From GCA-2746605 sp963704835 (GTDB taxonomy: Bacteria > Bacteroidota > Ignavibacteria > Ignavibacteriales > Melioribacteraceae): a stretch of 64,000 bases of DNA. The notes below the pieces were generated by a model, which was given only the letters and a program-made list of their open reading frames with translations, had not been told where the DNA came from and did not search any database. Each line of letters starts with the position of its first letter. Within the stretch, counting starts at the first letter, position 1. Both the position numbers and the translations under genes were made by a program. Positions 46,068-55,656 of the stretch are shown in pieces. The stretch lies in the NCBI GenBank assembly GCA_963704835.1, contig CAVPHW010000011.1, positions 190,114 through 254,113 on the forward strand, in the 5' to 3' direction.

Positions 46068-48327
46068 TTACTTGAGTAAAAGCATTTTCATTGTTTGAGC
46101 AAATTCTCCAGCTTTTAATTGATAGAAATAAACTCCGCTTGGAAGATTATTTGCATTCCACTCAACTTGATAATTGCCTGGATTCTGTTTTTCATTTACT
46201 AAAACTGCTACTTCTCTGCCAAGAACATCATAAATTTTTAATTTTACAAAAGACTCTTCGACTCCGCTCAGAGTGACGAACAATTTGTCATTCCGGACCT
46301 GATCCGGAATCTGATATTTTATTGTTGTACTAGGATTAAACGGGTTTGGAAAATTTTGTGAAAGTGAATATTCTGTTGGTAGTTTTAGTTCTTCTTTAAC
46401 ATCAACAATTGGTTCAATTGTTAATGTGTCTTTCCAATATACTATATCGCCAGTGCTAATTTCTAATTCAAATTTATTTACTCCAGATGTGCTTTTTGAA
46501 ATATATGCTAACGTGTTTATTGCTTTTCTACTTTCGCCGGCAGGAATTTTGCCGAATGAAGCTTTTGATGTTAGTATTTTACTAACACTGGAATCGATGC
46601 AAATTAATTTCGCCATAACAGCTGTAATTTCTTTTGTATTGCCTAGATTGCTTAAAGTTAAACCCGCAATGCCAACAAGACTATCATTAGGATGAGTAAC
46701 AACAAACGTATCGATTACTAAGGGACCTGCTGTAGTGAATCTTAAGTTGTCATAGAATAATTTCGAGGGAATATCAGTTCCATTCTGTTGAAGAATAATT
46801 TTGTAGAAATTTTCTTCTGCTGAGTTCAAAATAAAAGAACCAGTGAAAAGAAGAATCATTTTGAGCAAGTTGAAACTCACTAATTAGGTCTTCATTTAAT
46901 GTTAAAACTCTAGCAAACACATTGCTATGTATGATTATCCGGATTTGTTTCAAAAGCACTGAATCTTAATTGTATCTAAGAGTGGTCGAAAATAATTAGT
47001 ATTAATAATGGCATCAGAAATGTACGGTGGGTTTTCAATAACCCCAGGTCCCCAAGCATAAACTAAATTTGGAAATAGATTCTCCTTGGCAAGTGGAAAA
47101 ATCCTATCTGGTTTTGGCCAGAAACCATCACTCTGATTTCCTATCTCAGGAAGATATGCAAATATTTTTGGTTTAGTTATTTGTTCACCATACATCCAAT
47201 CAAGTGGCCCACCATTAATTTCGTAAAGAAATGGATCATAAAACGCATTTACATAATTGTTTAATTGAGTTGCTAACCAGATAGTATTATTAAAAGATGA
47301 GCGAATCGGGAGTTTGGTTTAAGTTATACCCCCATGGGATAAATATGACATTCCAATATGAGTGAAAATTAACACAAATTTTAAAATTATGATTAATACA
47401 GAAATCTCTTACAGCTTGTGTTTCAGGCTCTGAAAAAGGTTCCGTTCCTCTATATGTTTCATCTTCGGCTGAATTAATTGGAGTAGAACCAATATTATTA
47501 AATCCCCACATATAATCGAAATTCCTACAAATATCGATCCCATATAAACTTCCACCAGTAAAACGACGATTTTTTCTCCACAATCCACCTCCATTTGGAT
47601 TCATCTGCTGATTATAAACATAGCCGTCTGGATTTATAACTGGCATAAAATAAAATTCACGATTATCAACTAGATAAGTTACTTCTGGATCTATTCCATA
47701 ATTCTCTAACAAGTAATACATGAAATATAGATTCGTCATCATTGAGGCAGGTTCACGTGCATGTACTAAAGAATTGTAAAATATTTGTGGTTCATCTTCT
47801 TCTATTTCGGGATTGTCAGAAATTTTTACTGCCCAAATTGTTCTTCCCTCAATAGAATGTCCAACGGAATCCTTCTCTGTTATCAAATTTGGGTATAGCA
47901 TTCTCATAGTGTCAAGCTGAGCAACTATTTCATCAAACGTATAAAAACCAGCCATACTTCCCAATCCAAATTTCCCAACATGATTGTTTCTTTTGAATTT
48001 TATCATTTAAGTTTTTCATCTCAAGCTCATTGCTTTTACTACGTTCCTGATAATATTTTGACATATCATCAATCAGTATCTGGTATGATAATCCTAATTC
48101 ATTTAGTTTCACAAATACTCTTGTATTCACAATAAGCTCAATAGAGTTTTCCTCAAGCTTCATTCCTTCTAGTGAAATACCTGCTTGTTGTAATTCTTTC
48201 AGCTGAGTTTTATCCTGCAACATTATTTTTAATTTTTGAGTATTTTTCCACATCCTCTAATGGTTGACCATTTAATACTTACCGAAATAAATAACCCTAG
48301 AAATACTGATAGTACTAGTCTTTTCAT
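46068..48327 (-). pseudogene. Second secreted M14-family carboxypeptidase with T9SS tail, multiple frameshifts
   Basis: Paralogue of the gene at 38448-40747. Likely start ATG at 48325-48327 after AGGAGGGG, opening MKRLVLSVFLGLFISVS. It is split over frames 47933-48253 (propeptide), 47290-48006 (M14 core: NSLVHAREPASM, VINPDGYVYN, VNFHSYWN), 46950-47195 (AYLPEIGN with the catalytic Glu), and 46068-46880 (Ig region and sorting domain). At least five breaks lie near 48.27, 47.96, 47.30, 46.95 and 46.88 kb. The C-terminal 250 residues are almost identical to the first M14 protein, including the insert in the sorting domain at about 46254-46312. The catalytic residues are kept in the pieces, so decay, if real, is recent. 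Confidence 0.78.
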
Positions 48328-48364
48328 AACCCCTCCTAAAGAGCTACAAATTAAAGAATACAAA

Positions 48365-48385
48365 AGCCTCCGATATCCAGAGGCT
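48365..48385 (-). terminator. Intrinsic terminator downstream of the SBBP propeller gene
   Basis: Third copy of the AGCCTC/GAGGCT hairpin (see 43762), starting 11 bases after the stop at 48396-48398 on the minus strand. Confidence 0.78.
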
Positions 48386-48395
48386 ATTTAATTTC

Positions 48396-51327
48396 TTACT
48401 TGAGTAAAAGCATTTTCATTGTTTGAGTAAATTCACCAGCCTTCAATTGATAGAAATAAACTCCACTTGGAAGATTGCTTGCATTCCACTCAACTTGATA
48501 ATTACCTGGATTTTGTTTTTTGTTTACTAAAGTTGCTACTTCTCTTCCAAGAATATCATAAACTTTAAGTGTTACAATAGACTCTTCGACTCCGCTCGAG
48601 TGACGAACAATTTGTCATTCAGGTCCTGATGCCGGAATCTGATATTTTATTGTTGTACTTGGGTTAAATGGATTTGGATAATTCTGCTTAAGCTCGAAAA
48701 CTTCTTGGCTATTCATACCCTCATGTTCTACGCTAGTTGGATCCTGAACATATTTTATTAATGTGTAAACTGAATGACCCGCTGAGGGCCATTCGCTATA
48801 ACCAGAGACATAAACATCTCCAACCTGATTAATTTCTATTGCTGAGGCATAATCATCAGAATAAGGCCAATTAAGGTTACTTGAACCATCATATTGAGCA
48901 ATCCACTCTTCATCTCCATTGTTCTTGTACTTAATTGTAATAATATCATGATCACTACTTATTCCCTTGCAACTACCAGCAATATATACGCTACCATATT
49001 TATCGACTGTAAGAAATACTTCTGCTTCCCACCAATTTTTTGGTAGTGTATAACTTTTAATCCATTGGGTTTCTCCATTTGCACTATACTTAATTGTGGT
49101 AAAATTAAGACATGTATCTAAACCACCGCTGAGACCTGTTACAATCAAATTTCCATTTGGATCTAAAGAAAGTGATTTTGCAATATCTTGACCATTAGCG
49201 GGTCCATTGTATCTTTGAACCCATAGTGGTTCCCCATTTGGTGAATACTTGAGTGTCACATAGTCATTTCCAGTCTCTGATGAATCGCTGCTACCAGTTA
49301 CATAAACATTGCCGATTGCATCAACTACAATTGACGCTGCTTGAGAATATCCGCTCTCATTTTGGAATAATTTGGACCAAACTGTATCACCGTTTGAGGC
49401 GTATTTAATTGTAGCAATATTGCGTGTATAATATGCCTCTCCACCTCCCCAAGATGCCTGCATTTCCTAAGACATAGGAATTTCCATTCCCATCAACACT
49501 AATGATGATACTTCGTAACGATCTCCAAGAAAGTTGTGTTGTCTCTCCCAGAGAGCTGTTCCACCATCTGTATATTTGAGTGTAACATTATTTCCATTAC
49601 TTGAACCGCAATATAAACTTGCCCTTCTAAATCCAATGCTAAGCATGAGGTTCCTTCCCAAAAATTGGAAGTGCTGCTTCTCCTCTGTAACCAAAGTAAA
49701 CTTCCGTTAGAACTATATTTGATAGTTGCTAAGCTAGAACTTGTATCTGAATCTTGACTTTTTCCTGTAACATATACATTTTGATCAATATCTACAGCTA
49801 TTGATGAAGGTCTATCATCCTTGCCAACTGATCCAGTGTATCGGCTTTCCCAAGCAAACTGTCCACTGGGACTATACTTAACTGTTGAATAGTCATCTCC
49901 AGTTCCAGTTGATCTGCTGTATCCTGTTAGGTAGATGTTTCCTGCCATGTCAAGAGCCATATTGGTAGCATAGTCAGAAGAACTTGGGATACCATCATAT
50001 TGCTTAATCCATGTTACATCACCTTCTGGACTGTACTTAATAGTTGTGTAGTCGAAGTCTGAGTCCTTACCTGTACTTCCACCAGTCACATATACAGATC
50101 CTTTTTTATCTACGATCAGATCTACTGCCTTGTCTGTATTGTTGCCAAGACCATTATATCTGTTTACCCAAACAACGTTACCTCCAGCATCAAATTTAAT
50201 CGTCGCATAATCATTTTGATCAGAACCAGTAACATATACATTCCCAAATGCATCTACTGCAATTTTACTAGCTTGTCCACCTCCATTATTTGGTCCTTTG
50301 TAGCTTTTTTCCCATAAAACATTTCCGTTAGGATCAAACTTAATTATGTTATACTTTTCGGCATTTGTCCCAGCAACATACACATTACCAATGCTATCGA
50401 CTGCAATGGCACTAGGTGCATCATAATCCTCCCAATCCATCCCTGGTCCGTTATGCTTTTTTTTCCAAATCTCAGTACCAGTTTTACTATACTTTATAGT
50501 TACATAATAAAGATATCTGTCGGAACCCGGTTGCTCAACAGCGTTATTGATATAAATGTTTCCAATCTTGATCTACTGTTAAACACTGTATCCAGCTATA
50601 ACTTGGATACCAAATACTTGTGCCAATAAATAGAACCATCTTTTCTATCGAGTTTGATTGTAGTCGCAAATTCTGTGATTACAATATTCCCATCAGGACT
50701 TAAAGCAATACATGGCTTTCTAACTGATGAAGTACTTGAGAAAATCACACTTTGCCAAGAAACTTCTCCATTTTCGTTATATTTAATTGTATAAAGTTGC
50801 TGAACTTGCCTTTCACTTCCAATACCGGTTCTAGCACCAATTACATATACGTTCAAATCTGTGTCAACCACAATGCCAGTAGCATAGTCTCCGGCATTAG
50901 CCGGTCCATTATATGTTCTTGACCAGAGGATATTACCTTCAGCGGAATATTTGATTGTGAGATAATCCCCAAAATAAGTATCGCTGCCACCTGTAACATA
51001 GACGTTTCCCAAATGATCAGTAATAACTGTGCTAGGTAACCACTGATCATAACTGCCAGGTCCATTGTATTGTCTTGTCCAAGCGGTGTCTCCATTTGCA
51101 TCATATTTTATTGTTAAGATATCACCATCACTTGTGCCTGTAACATATAGATTGCCTAAAGCATCTAGAGAAAGTGAGGTGGCTAGGTCAAATGATGCCA
51201 CTTTTTCTGATCCAAAATGTTCAACCCAAGCTGTTTGAACACCATTTTGATTTTTTGATTTCGACTGTGCAAAACATATTTGTGTAAATAATAAAAGGAA
51301 GAATAATTTTCTTAAAATGCTATACAT
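48396..51327 (-). pseudogene. Secreted SBBP-type beta-propeller protein with T9SS tail, multiple frameshifts
   Basis: Start at 51327 (MYSILRKLFFLLLFTQICFAQ). The body is many copies of an SBBP/PQQ-like repeat of about 50 residues: VDxxGNVYVTGSS then DYxTIKYxxxGxxxWxxxYNGP. Intact pieces are 50596-51327, 49499-50440 and 48615-49463; breaks are inferred near 50607, 50571, 49.5 kb, 49.46 kb, 48630 and 48597. Bridged length is roughly 970 residues. The tail NYPNPFNPSTTIKYQIP is followed by the palindromic insert (about 48580-48641), which here holds both a +1 and a -1 indel, then KVYDILGREVATLVNKKQ and MKMLLLK to a stop at 48396-48398. Propellers of this kind are surface proteins of unknown ligand. 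Confidence 0.78.
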
Positions 51328-51623
51328 AAAGCCTCCAACTGAAATAATAATACAAAGTTTATTAGAACAGTTCTGCTTCGGGAGAGAATGTCTGTGGGGT
51401 TTTGTGAAGTGAAATTTTAATACAATAATCTAAATTCTTACCCTCTCGGAGTAGAGTAAAATTACATGGCTATAACTAACATTTTATTTTAATTATTGTC
51501 AATATATTAATTGAGGTTTATAAAGTTATTTCTTAAAATAATGGATATGAAGTGTTTTTTAAAGAATTCATTTACATTGAGTGGAATACAATAAGGTTCA
51601 TGAAATGTAATTGACTTTAATAT
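51328..51623. other. Intergenic region, no gene seen
   Basis: About 295 AT-rich bases between the propeller gene start and the esterase stop. No ORF, no clear terminator. The promoter for the 48.4-51.3 kb gene should lie here. Confidence 0.4.
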
Positions 51624-53141
51624 TTATTTAATGAGCAACATCTTCTTTGTCTCAACAAAAACCTGTCCGAAATTTGTCGAAGGATCACCAACAGTTAGTT
51701 GATAAAAATAAATCCCACTTGGAAAATAATCAGCATTCCACTCAACTTCATAATTTCCCGGATTTTGTTTTTTGTTTACTAATGTTGCTACTTCTCTTCC
51801 GAGAATGTCATATATCTTTAGTGTTACAATAGACTCTTCGGCTTCGCTCAGAGTGACGAACAATTTGTCATTCAGGACCTGATCCGGAATCTGATATTTT
51901 ATTGTAGTGCTCGGGTTAAATGGATTAGGGTAATTTTGGTACAAATAAAATATTTTGTTAATGGATCCAAATTCTGTACTAAGTGTAATACTTTTGGGAA
52001 ATATGTCTTTCAAAATTAAGTCTAGTGTAGCTCGCCATAAACCCCAAGAATGACCTTCAGGAAATTTTGACCATCCAAATGTGTATCCTTTATTTAACAT
52101 AATATCTTTAAAATTTGTCATCGGATTATCAAGCCCTTCATAAGTTCCCCAAACGGAATAAAAATTTACATCAATCTTATCTGAATTTACCCAAAGATTA
52201 TAAACTTCATAATTATTTGGCTGAAATGCACCTGAATGAAGTCCGCAATTCCCAAATAATTCTGGATGTCTAAAGGCAATAAGGGCACTTATGTTTCCAC
52301 CATAACTATCACCAATTACTAAACGTGAATTAGCCTCTTTAATAGTTCTATAATTTTCATCGATATACGGGACTAATTCCTCTGCAAAAAATTTAACGTA
52401 CTGCTCTCGTAAGGAGAATGCATATTCATCATTCCTATTATTTGGTTTTACAAAAACAGCAATTACTTGTTCAATTTTATTACTATCTACAAGATTATCA
52501 ATCACGTTTACTGCACTACCTAATGATATATACTCAGATCCATCTTGGAAATAGACTGTCTTAAAATTTTTAGTTGAGTCTACATAATAAGTGGGAGGTA
52601 AATAAATTGTAATCGGAAAGCTTTTATTTACATTAGCACTAAAAAGTGTTGCGGTAGTTAAGGAACCATGAGTAATTGACCCATTATATTTGATCTCCCA
52701 TGGTTGAATATAATCAGGCATTGCGAGCTCAGAATTAGGTCCATATCCACCGCTTACTCTATTTGGATTTGCTGGATCAAGAATCCATGAAGAACCGTTT
52801 ATTACTAGCTTATAATCTAATCTAGCGTTTGATTCAAATTCTTTTTTTAGATAGAAAAAGTTTGTACCGCTTATTTTTAATGTTTGATCATTGGAATAAT
52901 CCCACCCATTAAAATCACCAGCAACAGCCACTGAATTTGCTGATCCTTTGTAAATAAATACGGCTTCATTATTCTCAACAAATGGAATACCTTTAGTAAT
53001 TGCATAATTATAAAAGCTATCAGCTACGGCTTGTCTGCTATTGATATCAACGGTGCTAATATCGTTCAAAAAATTATTGAAATCTGTCTGTCCAAAAGCC
53101 GAAACTTGGAATAAAATCAATATCAGTAATGACTTCTTCAT
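51624..53141 (-). CDS. Secreted esterase D/Fes-like hydrolase with CBM48-like and T9SS domains
   Basis: About 505 residues from the ATG at 53139-53141. Signal peptide SLLILILFQVSAFGQ. Residues 55-150 are a CBM48-like domain (AVFIYKGSANSVAVAGDFNG, KLVINGSSWILDPANPN). The alpha/beta-hydrolase domain about 150-395 is of the putative-esterase (enterochelin-esterase) family with FQDGSEYI, the nucleophile motif VIGDSYGGN and the His in EGHSWGLW. Sorting domain YLYQNYPNPFNPSTTIKYQI, with the palindromic insert at about 51830-51892, ending KKMLLIK. Intact reading frame, so the insert is tolerated. Substrate unknown; acyl-sugar or siderophore esters are hydrolysed by relatives. Confidence 0.88.
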   Translation of the reverse strand: MKKSLLILILFQVSAFGQTDFNNFLNDISTVDINSRQAVADSFYNYAITKGIPFVENNEAVFIYKGSANSVAVAGDFNGWDYSNDQTLKISGTNFFYLKKEFESNARLDYKLVINGSSWILDPANPNRVSGGYGPNSELAMPDYIQPWEIKYNGSITHGSLTTATLFSANVNKSFPITIYLPPTYYVDSTKNFKTVYFQDGSEYISLGSAVNVIDNLVDSNKIEQVIAVFVKPNNRNDEYAFSLREQYVKFFAEELVPYIDENYRTIKEANSRLVIGDSYGGNISALIAFRHPELFGNCGLHSGAFQPNNYEVYNLWVNSDKIDVNFYSVWGTYEGLDNPMTNFKDIMLNKGYTFGWSKFPEGHSWGLWRATLDLILKDIFPKSITLSTEFGSINKIFYLYQNYPNPFNPSTTIKYQIPDQVLNDKLFVTLSEAEESIVTLKIYDILGREVATLVNKKQNPGNYEVEWNADYFPSGIYFYQLTVGDPSTNFGQVFVETKKMLLIK

Positions 53142-53510
53142 ATTCTCTCGCACATTATAATTTTTGTTTGTTTCATTTTCTTAGGCAGCACAAAATATAT
53201 CTAAATAATGACTAACTATAAAATAAACAAAATTGAATATCCAAATGATTTGTAATTTGAAAAATTTATTTCAAACTCTACGCATAGATTGAGCACTTAA
53301 AAATATTTTCTGTATAGAAATTAAATTGCGTGTTTTCTAATAATAAGTGAAAGGAATCGTTTCAGTTTTAAAAATGAAGAAGAAAATTTTATCCAATATT
53401 TAGTAAATAACTAAATACCCATAAAAAAAGAGGTGCCTTATAATAGCACCTCTTTTGGCTCGCATATCATTAATCCACGGATAAATTTGACGCGCGAGTT
53501 GTAGTATATA
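53142..53510. other. Intergenic region with one terminator, no gene seen
   Basis: About 370 AT-rich bases. Holds the esterase promoter side and the terminator at 53426-53456. No ORF. Confidence 0.4.
53426..53456 (-). terminator. Intrinsic terminator after the pseudo-receiver kinase
   Basis: AAAAGAGGTGC pairs with GCACCTCTTTT across a nine-base loop; A and T runs on both sides make it potentially bidirectional. It follows the kinase stop at 53511 by about 55 bases. Confidence 0.85.
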
Positions 53511-55420
53511 CTAACTGAAATTTACTGTAAAGTTAGTTCCGGAGCCTTTTTCACTACTGACATTAATTGTAGCCTTATTTAAATCACAATATCCCTTTAC
53601 AAGTGCAAGTCCTAAACCATTTCCATCATATTTACGTTTATAACCCGATGTTTCCTGAGTAAAAGGTTTAAATAAATTACCCATATATCTTTCTGAAATT
53701 CCTATTCCGGTATCTTGGATTGAGACGTAAACTTTATTCAAAATATCATTCTTAATTTTAATTGTTACGGAACCTTTATGAGTAAATTTAATAGCGTTAT
53801 CAATTATATTGGAAAAAACATCTTTAATTGTAAATCGGTCAAATTTTAGTATTCCAGAATCAATTGAATTAATTAATTGCAGTGTAATATTTTTTTCTTC
53901 TGCTCTTGGATTATACTCTTTAATTAATTCTTCTAATATTTTAACTAGATCATTTTCCTTAAACTCAGGCTCATAATTTCCTGTATGCAATTCGGATATT
54001 TTTACTAGCAAATCAATGGTTCTAATTATTCTTGCCCCGGCATTATCAATATATTGAAATGAATCCAACAAATCTTTAGGAAGAGTTGCTTCAAGTTCAT
54101 GTTTTAATAGTGCAGTAAAACTTAACAATGTATTTACCGGAGTTCTTATCTCATGTGATATTTGTGTTAAAAAATCTGATTTCAACCTGTCTGACTTTTC
54201 AGCTTCTATTTTACTTTTAATAAGCTCATCTTCAATCTGTTTCTGTTTAGTAATATCTTTCAAAATAGCACTAAAATAAATTGAAGAGCCTTCTTCCCAA
54301 TGAGACAATGAGAGTGAAATAGGAACTAAAGATCCATCTTTTCTTAGCCCTTCAATTTCCACAGTACTGCCCATAATTTTGGGTTCTCGGGACTTAATAA
54401 AACGATCGAAGCCATTATTGTGCATATTGCGATAAGATTCAGGTACTAAAACTCTAATAGATTGATTCATAATTTCTGCGGGAGTGTAGCCAAATATGTT
54501 TTGGGCACTTTTATTCCATACTAATATTTTACCCTCGGAATCACAAATAATAATCGCGTCAATTGCCGATTCAACAATAGATTGAAATTTCAATCCATCT
54601 CTAATTCTTGCATCTTCTGAATGATTCTTAAACAGATTATTTTCAATAATTTTTCTAATTGTTATATCTTCAACAGTGCCATAAAAACATTCTAGATTAC
54701 CATTTAGATCTTTTATAGCTCTAATATTTTCTTTAAGCTGTATTTTTTTATTATTTGCTATTAACCATTCGTCTTCAAATTCATAATAACTACTATTGCC
54801 CAAAATTAGTTGTTTTAATTTGTCTCTTTTACCATTAGTAGATAAACCAACTTTAAATGCATTTAGTTCGCTTAATTGTGAAATATTATTTAAACCAACA
54901 ATATCTAAGAATCTTTTATTTGCTGAAACAAAATTACCTTCTGGGTCAAGTTCGTATGATCCATAAGGAGAATTATCGTACAAGTCTTTGAATTTTTCTT
55001 CTTTGGTTTTTAGTTCTTTAAGCAGTTGTCCAATTTCGTATAATTCAAGCTCATATTGGTGTTTCTCAATTTATTTAACAAACTGTTTTTCAAGTACGTA
55101 AAGCTTGTTATTTCATTGAACGGTAAATAATCTGGTGAATTAGAGAATATAGTTGGATCAGAATTAAAATCTTTACTTTCCTCTGTAATGAATAAAATTG
55201 GTTTTTTTATGTTCACTTCTGTAAATAAATCTATGTTAATACATTCAGTAGGATCTCCATAACAAAGTATTATGTCTAAACCATTCCAGAAAAGAGCCTT
55301 TTTTGATTCTGAGAGGTTTTCTGATTCATAAAATACAGCATCTTTAAAAGAGGTCTTAGTTAAAACTCCTTTAATAAAATTTTTCTTATCTTCAGGGAAT
55401 TGGAATAATAATATGTTCAT
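53511..55420 (-). pseudogene. Sensor histidine kinase: degenerate receiver + PAS-PAS + kinase, one frameshift
   Basis: Frame 55010-55420 (136 residues) is a receiver-like domain lacking the phospho-acceptor (LDIILCYGDPTEC has Cys where Asp is expected) but keeping the fold (PILFITEES, DYLPFNEITSF). Frame 53511-54983 has two PAS domains (SPYGSYELDPEGNFVSANKR; SAIDAIIICDSEGKILVWNK), HisKA ISHEIRTPVNTLLSFTALL, and ATPase boxes DNAIKFTHKG, DTGIGIS and GNGLGLALV. The link HQYELELYEIGQLLKELKTK is in the second frame, so one A is probably missing near 55072; bridged length about 636 residues. The pseudo-receiver-PAS-kinase order suggests an orphan hybrid sensor. It is divergent from the CheB-CheR gene. 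Confidence 0.82.
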
Positions 55421-55656
55421 CTCTACTCTATATGGATGTGTTGCTTAATTTCAATTTTCAATTGTATAAATATCTACGATTATTTCTGCTTTCAAGTTGA
55501 TAAGAATATTCCTAATTATGTCTAGGAAAAATCTGATTAACAAAAAAGTATTCTTTGGTAAAATATTTTAGCTTAAGTAGTGAGAAAAAAATATGCATAC
55601 ATTGAACTTTTTATGAATAATATTGGTAAATTGATTTAATTCAAACCGAACATAAA

